Shown here: piece after piece, positions 9,165-17,413 of the stretch
Numbering within the stretch: position 1 is the first letter of the stretch
How the letters are laid out: each line of letters starts with the position of its first letter
NCBI RefSeq assembly: GCF_000708265.2
Contig: NZ_JCKI01000002.1
Location: 434,001-498,000, forward strand
Length of the DNA: 64,000 nt
From: Pedobacter sp. R20-19
GTDB taxonomy: Bacteria; Bacteroidota; Bacteroidia; Sphingobacteriales; Sphingobacteriaceae
Direction of reading: 5' to 3'
Program-made: the position numbers and the translations under genes
The notes under the pieces: generated by a model
Seen by the model: the letters and a program-made list of their open reading frames with translations, nothing else
What the model was told of the DNA's origin: nothing
Database searches by the model: none

Positions 9165-9863
9165 ATGGAGAATTACGATCAGAAACTGGGTATTAAACTT
9201 TGGGCAGAGGAAGATCGCCCGAGAGAAAAACTATTGCATCATGGGCGCAGGCATTTAACTGATGCCGAATTAATTGCCATCCTGATTGGTTCAGGAAGCA
9301 AAAATGAAACCGCCGTAGACTTAAGTAAAAGGATTTTATCCTTCTATGAAAATAACTTAACCAAAATAGGGCAGGCATCTATTCAGGATCTTTCCAGGTT
9401 TAAGGGGATTGGCGAAGCTAAAGCCATCACCATTATTGCTGCTTTAGAACTTGGCCTCCGCAGAAAGGAAGTGCAAGAAGAACAAATTGTACAGGTCACT
9501 GCTTCAAGTGATGTGCACCGTTATTTGTACAACACTTTTGCGGATCTCAATCATGAAGAATTCTGGATACTGTTGCTTAACCGTTCTAACCATATTATTG
9601 GAAGGCATCTCATTAGTAAAGGCGGGCAGGCCGGAACAGTTGCCGATCCAAAAATTATTTTTAAAGTAGCGCTTGAACGTAATGCCGCAAATATTGTTTT
9701 AGCGCATAATCACCCTTCCGGAAATTTGAAGCCCAGTGAAAGCGATAATAAACTGACCAGAGATTTAGTGGCTTCAGGGATATTGTTGGGGCTTTATGTT
9801 GTTGATCATATTATATTTGCGAGGAGTAGTTATTATAGTTATAAGGACGAAGATCTGATCTAG
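9165..9863 (+). CDS. radC: RadC-family JAMM protein
   Basis: RadC/YsxA-type protein; the old DNA-repair label is poorly supported and the biochemical role is uncertain. A helix-hairpin-helix region (FKGIGEAKA, about 82-90) precedes the MPN/JAMM metal site HNHPSGNLKPSESD with H181, H183 and D194. The frame can be opened at TTG 9153, but that codon lies in the rpsT terminator T tract, so I use the ATG at 9165. Length 232 aa is normal. Followed by an unrelated exported hydrolase. Confidence 0.9.
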   Translation: MENYDQKLGIKLWAEEDRPREKLLHHGRRHLTDAELIAILIGSGSKNETAVDLSKRILSFYENNLTKIGQASIQDLSRFKGIGEAKAITIIAALELGLRRKEVQEEQIVQVTASSDVHRYLYNTFADLNHEEFWILLLNRSNHIIGRHLISKGGQAGTVADPKIIFKVALERNAANIVLAHNHPSGNLKPSESDNKLTRDLVASGILLGLYVVDHIIFARSSYYSYKDEDLI

Positions 9864-9969
9864 TTTTAAGTGCTGATGAAGAAGGTTTTTTTGATAGCGG
9901 AATATAACAACTTTAATACTTAAAATTCATTTAACACTAAATGAGTAATATTGGCAAATTAAAAATGTC

Positions 9970-10806
9970 ATGAAAACTTTTAAAATCTTGTTCTCTTTAG
10001 TATTGCTCTCCACAATGGCCTTTGCACAGCAAAATGGAATGCCTGTTAATATCATATCCTACAACATCCGATACAATAATCCGGATGATGGGATAAATGC
10101 ATGGCCAAACCGTGAGCAGGATGTGAAAGCCTTAGTAAAATTTCATGATGCTGATATACTGTGTGTGCAAGAGGCGCTGCCTGAACAGTTTGATGCGTTA
10201 TTAAAGAAAACGAATTTTGATGTAGTGGGGGTAGGGCGTGAAGATGGTAAGCGTAAAGGTGAATTCTCTGCAGTATATTTTGATAAAGATCGTTTTGTAA
10301 AAAAGGATGGCGGAACTTTCTGGCTTTCTGAAACACCTGATGTGCCTTCAAAAGGTTGGGATGCCGCGCTTAACAGGGTATGTAGCTGGGTAAGGTTATA
10401 TGATCGATTAAATAAAAAGGAATTTTTAGTTTTTAATGCGCACTATGATCATAGAGGTGTTAAAGCCAGAATTGAATCGGCTAAACTGATCAAACAAAAA
10501 ATACAGCAAATTGCACCCACCTTACCTGTGGTTTTTACGGGCGACTTAAATGTTACGCCGGAGACTGAAGCCATCAGTACTATTAAATCATTCTTAAGCG
10601 ATGCTAAAGAAATCAGTCAGGAACCTGCTTATGGCCCTACTGGTACCTTTAATGATTTTAATTTTAATAGTGACCTTAAAGATAAAATTGACTATATTTT
10701 TGTAAATAAAGGTTTTAAAGTCCAAAAGTTTGCCGTATTAAGTGATAGTAAAGACAAACGATATTTTTCTGATCATCTACCTGTTTTTGCGCGGCTTTGG
10801 TTTTAG
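9970..10806 (+). CDS. Exported endonuclease/exonuclease/phosphatase (EEP) family hydrolase
   Basis: Metal-dependent phosphodiesterase fold of the EEP superfamily. Residues 1-20 are a signal peptide ending AFAQQ. The family motifs appear in order: SYNIRYN (about 31-37), the metal ligand in QEALPEQ, NAHYDHRGVKAR, TGDLNVTPE, DYIFVNK and the terminal SDHLPV. This set is complete, so the enzyme should be active. Exported Bacteroidota members are often annotated as nucleases or sphingomyelinase-like; the substrate is not evident. It ends 5 bp before the Lgt-like gene, so it may be the first gene of that transcription unit. Confidence 0.88.
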   Translation: MKTFKILFSLVLLSTMAFAQQNGMPVNIISYNIRYNNPDDGINAWPNREQDVKALVKFHDADILCVQEALPEQFDALLKKTNFDVVGVGREDGKRKGEFSAVYFDKDRFVKKDGGTFWLSETPDVPSKGWDAALNRVCSWVRLYDRLNKKEFLVFNAHYDHRGVKARIESAKLIKQKIQQIAPTLPVVFTGDLNVTPETEAISTIKSFLSDAKEISQEPAYGPTGTFNDFNFNSDLKDKIDYIFVNKGFKVQKFAVLSDSKDKRYFSDHLPVFARLWF

Positions 10807-10811
10807 TAGCT

Positions 10812-11570
10812 ATGATATCTACATCTAGCAGCCCGTTTCCGTTTCAATTTGAGCTGTTTGGTAACCAATATCATTACCATTACATTTTTGAAACCCTGGC
10901 TTTTATCATAGGTGTTCGGGTTTATTACTTTTTAAAAAAAGGGATTACAGATCCAATTTCAGATGAGAATCGGTTATGGATTATGCTTGGGGCTATGCTT
11001 GGTGCGCTTATTGGCTCTCGTGTGGTTGCGGTTTTGGAAACTCCGGCGGTTTTAAATCATTTGAGTTTTTCGTTTATTTATCAAAGTAAAACCATTGTGG
11101 GCGGCTTATTGGGTGGCTTATTCGGCGTAGAGATCATTAAGAAGATGATTGGCGTAAACATTGCATCAGGCGATATATATGTTGTTCCAATTTTGGTTGC
11201 TTTATTTATTGGTCGCATTGGTTGTTTCTCTATGGGTATAGATGAGCCCACTTATGGGGTTCCAACTGCTTTATTTACAGGAATGGATTTGGGTGATGGC
11301 ATCATGAGGCATCCGATTATGCTGTACGAAATGCTTTATTTGATCCTGCTCTTTTTCCTTTTCAGGGCTCTTAAAAATAAAAACCTGATTAATGGTGATC
11401 GCTTTAAATTATTTATGGTGCTGTATTTTCTGTTTCGATTTTTAATTGAATTTATTAAGCCTTATCAACCTTTATTTTTAAATTTAAGCAGCATTCATTG
11501 GTCGGCAATATTAATTTTTGCGTATTATTATAAATTCATCATCAGGATTACAAAAACTATTTTCACTTAA
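10812..11570 (+). CDS. Lgt-like polytopic membrane protein with a changed active-site motif
   Basis: Resembles prolipoprotein diacylglyceryl transferase in topology (about seven membrane segments) and motifs: VGGLLGG near residue 98, GRIGCFSMG near 134, HPIMLYE near 165 and a late FRFLIEF. In Lgt the first motif carries an essential His (HGG); here it is VGG, so normal Lgt chemistry is unlikely. A TTG at 10797 would open the frame earlier but lies inside the preceding gene, so the ATG at 10812 is used. It sits 6 bp before a Tes-like radical SAM gene. I infer a lipid- or glycerol-transferring enzyme paired with it rather than the cell's housekeeping Lgt. Confidence 0.75.
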   Translation: MISTSSSPFPFQFELFGNQYHYHYIFETLAFIIGVRVYYFLKKGITDPISDENRLWIMLGAMLGALIGSRVVAVLETPAVLNHLSFSFIYQSKTIVGGLLGGLFGVEIIKKMIGVNIASGDIYVVPILVALFIGRIGCFSMGIDEPTYGVPTALFTGMDLGDGIMRHPIMLYEMLYLILLFFLFRALKNKNLINGDRFKLFMVLYFLFRFLIEFIKPYQPLFLNLSSIHWSAILIFAYYYKFIIRITKTIFT

Positions 11571-11576
11571 AGGGAT

Positions 11577-12971
11577 ATGGCCAATACGAGAGATTATATT
11601 TATTACGATTATACCAAGAGTCTTTGTCCGGAATGCCTCCAGCTTTGCGATGCAAAAATTGTTTTTCAGGATGCCAAGGTTTTTATGTTGAAAAACTGCA
11701 GAACGCATGGCGATAGTAAAGTGATGATTGCGGATGATGTGGAGTATTATAAGCAAATCCGCAATTACAATAAGCAATCAGAAATGCCGCTGAAGTTTAA
11801 TACTAAAGTGCATTACGGTTGCCCGTATGATTGTGGCCTTTGTACCGATCATGAACAGCATTCTTGCCTGACTGTTATTGAAGTGACGGATCGCTGTAAT
11901 TTAGCTTGCCCTACTTGTTATGCCATGTCATCGCCCAATTATGGAAGGCACAGGACGTTAACTGAAATTGAGCGCATGATGGATGTGGTGGTGGCGAATG
12001 AGGGTGAGCCTGATGTGGTTCAACTTTCTGGCGGTGAGCCTACCGTTCATCCTGAATTTTTCAAAATACTTGATCTGGCTAAAACCAAACCGATCAAACA
12101 TTTGATGGTGAACACCAATGGTATCAGGATTGCAAAAGACATTAATTTCGTAGAGAAACTGGCTTCTTATATGCCTGATTTCGAAATTTATCTCCAATTC
12201 GATAGTTTTAGTCCGGAGGTATTAACTAAAATGAGGGGCGAGGATTTAACTGAAGTTAGAAAGAAAGCAATTGAGCACCTGAATCAATTCAATGTGTCTA
12301 CTACATTAGTGGTGACTTTACAAAATGGTTTAAATGATCATGAAATTGGTGATATCCTGGATTATGCTTTGAAGCAACGTTGTGTTCGTGGGGTAACTTT
12401 TCAGCCTACGCAGGTTGCCGGTAGGAATGATGATTACAATGACCAGCAAGGAAGAATTACCTTAACTGAGGTGAGGCGCAAAATTTATGAGCAATACCCA
12501 ACGTTTACTCCGCAGGATTTAATTCCGGTGCCTTGTAATCCGGATGCGCTTTGTATGGCTTATGCTTTAAAAATAGGTGATGAGGTGATTCCAATGACGC
12601 ATTTGATTAATCCCGAAGATTTGCTGAACAATTCTAAAAATACCATTGTTTTTGAGCATGATGAGAAATTGAAAGAACATATGCTTAATTTATTTAGCAC
12701 GGGTGTTTCTGTAGATTGTGCTGAAGATACTTTTGGTGAACTGATGTGTTGTTTGCCCCGGGTAAAATCAGATAATTTGAGTTATGATAATCTGTTTCGC
12801 ATCATTATTATGAACTTTATGGATCCTCTTGATTTTGATGTCCGGGCGGTGAAGAAATCCTGTGTTCATATTGTGAGTGATCAATATAAGATGGTGCCTT
12901 TCGAAACGATGAATATTTTTTATCGTGACCATAAGATTGATGCCATCAGGGAAAAATTAAATATAAATTAA
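11577..12971 (+). CDS. Radical SAM enzyme of the MJ0619/tetraether-lipid-synthase-like group
   Basis: Radical SAM protein with the canonical CX3CX2C motif at C107, C111 and C114. The surroundings are distinctive: an N-terminal CPECLQLC (C17, C20, C24), C41 in a CRTHG context, GCPYDCGLC with C82, C86 and C89, then H95 and C97. C-terminal cysteines follow in PCNPDALC, DCAEDTFGELMCC and KKSC. This array matches the archaeal MJ0619/Tes family, which carries auxiliary Fe-S clusters and joins lipid chains by C-C bonds. From family knowledge a role on membrane lipid tails is plausible; the substrate here is unknown. It is tightly packed between an Lgt-like gene and two small membrane peptides, so the four probably form one operon. 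Confidence 0.82.
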   Translation: MANTRDYIYYDYTKSLCPECLQLCDAKIVFQDAKVFMLKNCRTHGDSKVMIADDVEYYKQIRNYNKQSEMPLKFNTKVHYGCPYDCGLCTDHEQHSCLTVIEVTDRCNLACPTCYAMSSPNYGRHRTLTEIERMMDVVVANEGEPDVVQLSGGEPTVHPEFFKILDLAKTKPIKHLMVNTNGIRIAKDINFVEKLASYMPDFEIYLQFDSFSPEVLTKMRGEDLTEVRKKAIEHLNQFNVSTTLVVTLQNGLNDHEIGDILDYALKQRCVRGVTFQPTQVAGRNDDYNDQQGRITLTEVRRKIYEQYPTFTPQDLIPVPCNPDALCMAYALKIGDEVIPMTHLINPEDLLNNSKNTIVFEHDEKLKEHMLNLFSTGVSVDCAEDTFGELMCCLPRVKSDNLSYDNLFRIIIMNFMDPLDFDVRAVKKSCVHIVSDQYKMVPFETMNIFYRDHKIDAIREKLNIN

Positions 12972-12972
12972 T

Positions 12973-13161
12973 ATGATTGTAGTTTTGTTTTTTCTTTATG
13001 GACTTGCCATTGTAGGTTTGTTCATTGCTGGGATCATTACCATTATTGTAAAATCATCAAACAATCAGCCTGTAAAACTAGGTGTTCAAATGCTGATTGC
13101 CTCCATTATTTTGGTTGTGATTGGTGGGGGTGCCTGTGCATTAATGTTAGCAAACTCTTAA
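12973..13161 (+). CDS. Small two-helix membrane peptide A (62 aa)
   Basis: Two hydrophobic helices (about 1-27 and 37-60) joined by a short polar loop KSSNNQPVK. The second helix contains VVIGGGACALML. It begins 1 bp after the radical SAM stop codon and is followed 1 bp later by a paralogue, so translation is probably coupled. No known family recognised. A membrane scaffold or small subunit for the radical SAM and Lgt-like enzymes is an inference from position only. Confidence 0.75.
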   Translation: MIVVLFFLYGLAIVGLFIAGIITIIVKSSNNQPVKLGVQMLIASIILVVIGGGACALMLANS

Positions 13162-13162
13162 A

Positions 13163-13357
13163 ATGGGACTTATCATCATCTATTGGATTAGCGTTGTTAT
13201 TCTGTTTATTGCTGGTGTTGTTCAGGTGATTATCAAGTCAGCAAAAAATGAATCTGTAAAATCAGGATTAAAACTCATTATTATCTCAGTGATTATGGTG
13301 GTTATCGGTGTGGGCGCCTGTGCGGTAATTTTATCTAATTTGAATATTAGGAACTAG
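13163..13357 (+). CDS. Small two-helix membrane peptide B (64 aa)
   Basis: Same length, topology and loop (KSAKNESVK) as the preceding peptide. The second helix ends VVIGVGACAVIL, matching VVIGGGACALML of peptide A, so the two arose by tandem duplication. It is the last gene of the cassette; the repeat array starts about 75 bp downstream and I see no clear terminator between them. Confidence 0.75.
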   Translation: MGLIIIYWISVVILFIAGVVQVIIKSAKNESVKSGLKLIIISVIMVVIGVGACAVILSNLNIRN

Positions 13358-13384
13358 GGTTTGTTTGTTACTAATCTTATTCCA

Positions 13385-13805
13385 TGATCGTCCGACCGCA
13401 GTGGAGGAATCTTTTAAAGTTGGTGGTTTGTTTGGTTCAAGGATCTCTCTCCCGAAACTTCGGGACTGCGCTTCAGTCGGGATGACGAAGGCACAGTTTG
13501 CTTGGTTCAAGGATCTCTCTGTTTCGCTGCGCTTCAGTCGAGATGACGAGTACAAGGTTTGCTTGGTTCAATGATCTCTCTGTTTCGCTGCGCTTCAGTC
13601 GAGATGACGAAGGCACAGTTTGCTTGGTTCTAGGATCTCTCTGTTTCGCTGCGCTTCAGTCGGGATGACGAAGGCACAGTTTGCTTGGTTCAATGATCTC
13701 TCTGTTTCGCTGCGCTTCAGTCGAGATGACGAGTGCAGAGTTTGCTTGGTTCAAGGATCTCTCTCCCGAAACTTCGGGACTGCGCTTCAGTCGGGATGAC
13801 GGAAA
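13385..13805. repeat. Array of 61/70-bp intergenic repeats
   Basis: Six direct copies, with GATCTCTCT starting at 13442, 13512, 13573, 13634, 13695 and 13756, so the steps are 70, 61, 61, 61 and 61 bp. Each copy has the core GCGCTTCAGTCG(A/G)GATGACG. The first and last copies are a 70-bp variant carrying the palindrome CCCGAAACTTCGGG; the four inner ones have GTTTCGCT instead. A half copy in the opposite orientation (GTCCGACCGCAGTGGAGG) lies at 13390-13407. Small frames through the array are repeat translation, not genes. Confidence 0.9.
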
Positions 13806-13973
13806 CCACGGTTGTTGAGTTGCCAACAGCTTGATTAGAATTTAGTACTTATTGTATTAAGATTTCTGGTTTAGTTTTCTGCTTTAAGCTTTTAATAATA
13901 TCTTTGCGTTTTATGAAATTAACGTATCAAGAGTTGTTTTGATTCCTGATACTTAATACTTGATACTCGAAAA

Positions 13974-16457
13974 ATGAAAATATCATATAACTGGTTAAAA
14001 CAATTCGTTCAAATAGATCAGACACCACAAGCGCTTTCCTTAATCCTGACTGATATAGGCCTGGAGGTAGAAAGTGTAGATAAAATTCAGCCTGTAATAG
14101 GTGGATTAGAGGGGTTGGTTATTGGTGAGGTTTTAACCTGTGTACAACATCCTAACGCTGATCGTTTACGTGTAACTACTGTGAACGTAGGTGGGAAAGA
14201 AAATCTTCAGATAGTTTGTGGAGCACCAAATGTTGGCGCCGGACAAAAAGTAGTTGTGGCGACTGTTGGCACTACCGTGTATCCTTTGGAAGGTGAACCT
14301 TTTAAAATCAAGGAATCAAAAATCAGGGGAGAGGTTTCGCAAGGAATGATCTGCGCCGAAGATGAAATTGGTTTAGGCAAATCTCACGATGGTATTATGA
14401 TCCTGGCTGAAGATACTGAAATCGGAATCCGTGCTAAAGATCATTTTAAGATGGATGATGATTTTGTTTTCGAGATTGGTTTAACACCAAACCGTGCTGA
14501 TGCAGCTTCTCATTTAGGTGTAGCCAGAGATCTGGCCGCTTATTTTAGAAGTGAGTATGAAATGCCAGACCTATCTACCTTTAAAACCGATAACGAAAAT
14601 TTAGTTATTCCCGTTGAAGTAGAAGATTTGGATGCTTGTCCGCGTTATAGTAGTGTAACCCTATCTGGCGTTACGGTTACAGAATCTCCTGATTGGTTAA
14701 AAGATAAACTGAAAGTAATTGGCCTTCGTCCGATTAATAATGTGGTTGATATTACCAACTATGTTTTACATGGTTTAGGTCAGCCTTTACATGCTTTCGA
14801 TGCGGATAAAATTGCTGGTGGCAAGGTAGTTGTAAAGAAAGTAGCCGAGGGAACCGAATTTATAACACTTGATGATGTAACCAGGAAGTTGAGTGCAGAT
14901 GATTTGATGATTTGCAATGCTGAAGCGCCTATGTGTATTGCCGGTGTGTTTGGCGGGAAAACTTCGGGTGTTGATGCCAACACTAAAAATATCTTCTTAG
15001 AAAGTGCCTATTTCAATTCGGTTTCCGTACGTAAAACCGCAAAGCGACATGGTTTAAAAACTGATGCTTCTTTCCGTTTTGAAAGAGGTACTGATCCTGA
15101 AATTACGGTTACTGCATTGAAATATGCAGCCATTTTAATAAAAGAAATAGCGGGAGGCGAAATATCGTCATCCGTTTCTGATATTTATCCAAATCACATT
15201 CGTCCGTTTGAATTTGAAGTAAGCTATACCAATATCAATAAATTAATTGGCGCAAATATTCCTTCGGCAGAAATTAAGCATATTCTTACGGCTTTAGGCA
15301 TTACAGCTACCAGTACTTCTGATGATACTTTGGCTTTAAGGGTTCCTTCATTCAAAGTGGATGTGACTCGCGAATGTGACATTACTGAAGAGGTATTGCG
15401 TATTTATGGGTATAACAATATTGAAATTCCATCAAAGGTAAATGCATCACTCTCATACAGTGTTAAGCCTGAGAAAGAAAATACACAAAATGTAATTGCA
15501 GATTTGTTAACCGCTAATGGTTATGCGGAAATTATGTGTAATTCATTAACTAAATCTGCCTATTCTAAAAATCTGGATGAAGCCGTATTTATTTTAAATC
15601 CTTTAAGTAGTGATTTAAATGTGATGCGTCAGCATATGTTAATGCCGGCTTTGGAAAGTGTTGCCTACAATCAGAACCGGAAAAGTGGCGATGTTAAGTT
15701 TTATGAGTTTGGTAAAACGTATCATTTGATTAATGAAACCATCAGAAGCGAACAGAAAAATAATAAGACCGCCGCTTCTGATAGCTTGATTACAGATGAA
15801 AAACAATCAACAACAAATCAAAAGTATGTGGAGCGCCCGAGGTTATTTATGTTAATTTCTGGTGCAAAACAAGGCGAGCAATGGAATCAAAATGCTAAAT
15901 CAGTTTCATTTTACAATTTGAAGGCCGCTGTAGATGCGATTATATCGCGTTTAGGGATTTCCAGCTATCAAACCGATACTTTAAATGATGAACACTTTGC
16001 TTATGGAATTAAATATTTCCGTGGAGATAAAGTGATTGTGAGTTTTGGTGCGGCAAGTAAACCAGATCGTAAGGTGGCAGATGTTCATGCAGAGGTTTTT
16101 TATGCTGATTTTGACTGGGCTGCAATTTTAGATATTGTAAGGAAAAATAAAATCGTAAATAAGGAGCTTTCGAAATATCCGCAGGTGCGCAGAGACTTAT
16201 CACTGTTAATTGATCAGTCTGTAACATTTGATACATTAAAAGGCATTGCTTTTAAAACGGATAAAAAGCTGATTAAGGAAGTGGGGGTTTTTGATGTGTA
16301 TGTTGGCGATAAATTGCCAGAAGGTAAGAAGTCATATGCTTTAAATTTTACCTTACAGGATGAAGAGCAAACCTTAACGGATAAGCAAATAGAAAGTACT
16401 ATGCAGAAGCTCATTGCGAATTTAACGCAGCAAGCAGGTGCAGAAATTAGGAAATAA
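13974..16457 (+). CDS. pheT: Phenylalanine-tRNA ligase beta subunit
   Basis: Charges tRNA-Phe as an alpha2-beta2 enzyme with PheS, which is not in the window. At 827 aa it is of full length. In order: an N-terminal part beginning MKISYNWLKQF, an OB-fold tRNA-binding domain (about 45-150), the B3/B4 editing domain with GLRPINNVVDITNYV near 245, the B5 domain, a catalytic-like core and the C-terminal FDX-ACB anticodon-binding domain (KYPQVRRDLSLLID near 735). A hydrophilic insert rich in Lys, Ser and Thr (about 590-615) looks species-specific. It heads a run with the ZapB-like and ZapA genes. Confidence 0.96.
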   Translation: MKISYNWLKQFVQIDQTPQALSLILTDIGLEVESVDKIQPVIGGLEGLVIGEVLTCVQHPNADRLRVTTVNVGGKENLQIVCGAPNVGAGQKVVVATVGTTVYPLEGEPFKIKESKIRGEVSQGMICAEDEIGLGKSHDGIMILAEDTEIGIRAKDHFKMDDDFVFEIGLTPNRADAASHLGVARDLAAYFRSEYEMPDLSTFKTDNENLVIPVEVEDLDACPRYSSVTLSGVTVTESPDWLKDKLKVIGLRPINNVVDITNYVLHGLGQPLHAFDADKIAGGKVVVKKVAEGTEFITLDDVTRKLSADDLMICNAEAPMCIAGVFGGKTSGVDANTKNIFLESAYFNSVSVRKTAKRHGLKTDASFRFERGTDPEITVTALKYAAILIKEIAGGEISSSVSDIYPNHIRPFEFEVSYTNINKLIGANIPSAEIKHILTALGITATSTSDDTLALRVPSFKVDVTRECDITEEVLRIYGYNNIEIPSKVNASLSYSVKPEKENTQNVIADLLTANGYAEIMCNSLTKSAYSKNLDEAVFILNPLSSDLNVMRQHMLMPALESVAYNQNRKSGDVKFYEFGKTYHLINETIRSEQKNNKTAASDSLITDEKQSTTNQKYVERPRLFMLISGAKQGEQWNQNAKSVSFYNLKAAVDAIISRLGISSYQTDTLNDEHFAYGIKYFRGDKVIVSFGAASKPDRKVADVHAEVFYADFDWAAILDIVRKNKIVNKELSKYPQVRRDLSLLIDQSVTFDTLKGIAFKTDKKLIKEVGVFDVYVGDKLPEGKKSYALNFTLQDEEQTLTDKQIESTMQKLIANLTQQAGAEIRK

Positions 16458-16488
16458 AATATAAATTCGTATTTTTAGAAATAAATTC

Positions 16489-16779
16489 ATGGCTTCTGTT
16501 GCAGATCAATTAGATAAGGTATTACAAAAAACAGCTCGTTTAATAGAGTTATGTCATGCTTTGCAAGAAGAAAATGATTTATTAAAGCTTGAAAATCAAT
16601 CGTTAAAAGTTGCCGTTGATACTTCGAAAGCACAGCGTACAGATCTTGAAGAAAAATTAAGAGTAACTAAACTGGCTAAAAGTATAGAAGGTACAAGTGA
16701 AAAATCACTTGACATTAAACAAAAAATTAACGATTTTGTGCGGGAGATTGATAAAAGTATCGCATTGCTTAAAAAATAA
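16489..16779 (+). CDS. ZapB-like coiled-coil protein
   Basis: A 96-aa protein that is almost entirely one coiled coil: ELCHALQEENDLLKLENQSL around residues 20-40 shows clear heptads. The C-terminus KINDFVREIDKSIALLKK is the conserved end of Bacteroidota homologues found next to zapA. It has no signal peptide or membrane segment. Location between pheT and zapA supports a role in the division ring, by analogy with ZapB; this is inference from shape and context. Confidence 0.75.
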   Translation: MASVADQLDKVLQKTARLIELCHALQEENDLLKLENQSLKVAVDTSKAQRTDLEEKLRVTKLAKSIEGTSEKSLDIKQKINDFVREIDKSIALLKK

Positions 16780-16812
16780 ATGATGCGTAGAAATCAGAAA
16801 CTAAGCTAACAA

Positions 16813-17103
16813 ATGGGAGAAATCTCGATTAAAATAACCATTTCCGACCGTATCTATCCATTAAAGGTAAATACTGAAGAGGAAGAAATTGTGAGACGGG
16901 CAGCTAAAATGATCAATGAGCGCATAAAGGATTATCAGGATAATTATGCGGTTAGAGATAAGCAGGATCTACTTTCTATGGCTGTACTGCATTATGCAAC
17001 GGCCGTACTAAGGACAGAAAACAAGGTACAAAGCCAGGATACTGCTGTTGCTGATAAAGTTGAAGAATTGGATGTTTTACTCAATGATTTTTTCAAAAAA
17101 TAA
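16813..17103 (+). CDS. zapA: Cell division protein ZapA
   Basis: FtsZ-associated protein that stabilises the Z ring. The N-terminal domain ISIKITISDRIYPLKVN is the ZapA beta structure, followed by EEEEIVRRAAKMINERI and a C-terminal coiled coil for dimerisation and tetramerisation. At 96 aa it matches the short Bacteroidota form. It follows the ZapB-like gene by 33 bp. The gap to rny holds a dispersed repeat and a 6S RNA candidate. Confidence 0.9.
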   Translation: MGEISIKITISDRIYPLKVNTEEEEIVRRAAKMINERIKDYQDNYAVRDKQDLLSMAVLHYATAVLRTENKVQSQDTAVADKVEELDVLLNDFFKK

Positions 17104-17116
17104 AGGATCGTTCTTT

Positions 17117-17205
17117 GGCGATTCGTCACGCTGAACTCGTTTCAGCGCCTTTATAACAAGATCTTGAAATAAATCCGATGGCTATCGGATCAGGATGACG
17201 AATTT
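17117..17205. repeat. Dispersed intergenic repeat, copy 1
   Basis: Bounded by ATTCGTCA and TGACGAAT in inverted orientation, with the inner dyads GCTGAACTCGTTTCAGC and ATCCGATGGCTATCGGAT. The same layout (GTC, GCTGAA..TTCAGC, CTTT, TTGAAATAAAT, GGATGACGAAT) recurs at 59536-59606. It is noncoding and able to form a branched hairpin, like REP/BIME-type elements. Confidence 0.75.
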
Positions 17206-17261
17206 CTATAATTAGCATAAAGACATAGCCGCGGCTAGTTTTTGAGTTTCAAAATTTATAA

Positions 17262-17395
17262 AACTTAACACTTCAATATCTATGGGGTTAAGAGGGCGTA
17301 TTTCATCTGCTTCGGCACCTGAAAATGGCTTAAATCCCAATTATGCTTAGTTGAGGTTTAAAATAATGAGACTTTAAAAATTAGTTGCGGTTTTT
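17262..17395 (+). ncRNA. ssrS: Candidate 6S RNA between zapA and rny
   Basis: Read by eye the segment folds into one long irregular hairpin: a closing stem ACTTCAA/TTGAGGT (17270-17276 with 17351-17357), an open bubble (17277-17282 against 17340-17350), then a stem TGGGGTTAAG/CTTAAATCCCA with one bulged A (17283-17292 with 17329-17339). The tip is ATTTCA/TGAAAAT and TGC-TTCG-GCA. A closing stem, a large central bubble and a terminal stem is the 6S RNA architecture that mimics an open promoter. A T9 run ends near 17399. 6S RNA next to zapA is common in proteobacteria, which adds weak context. Rfam has a 6S-Flavo family; no search was run. Confidence 0.5.
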
Positions 17396-17413
17396 TTTTA
17401 CTTAAAAAACAAA

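Noticed and set aside
13365..13574. Frames of 69-74 codons through the repeat array on both strands
   Set aside because: They translate the 61-bp repeat unit; composition and frame follow the repeat, not a protein.
13431..13800. CRISPR array
   Set aside because: The units are contiguous near-identical 61/70-bp copies without unique spacers, and no cas genes are near.
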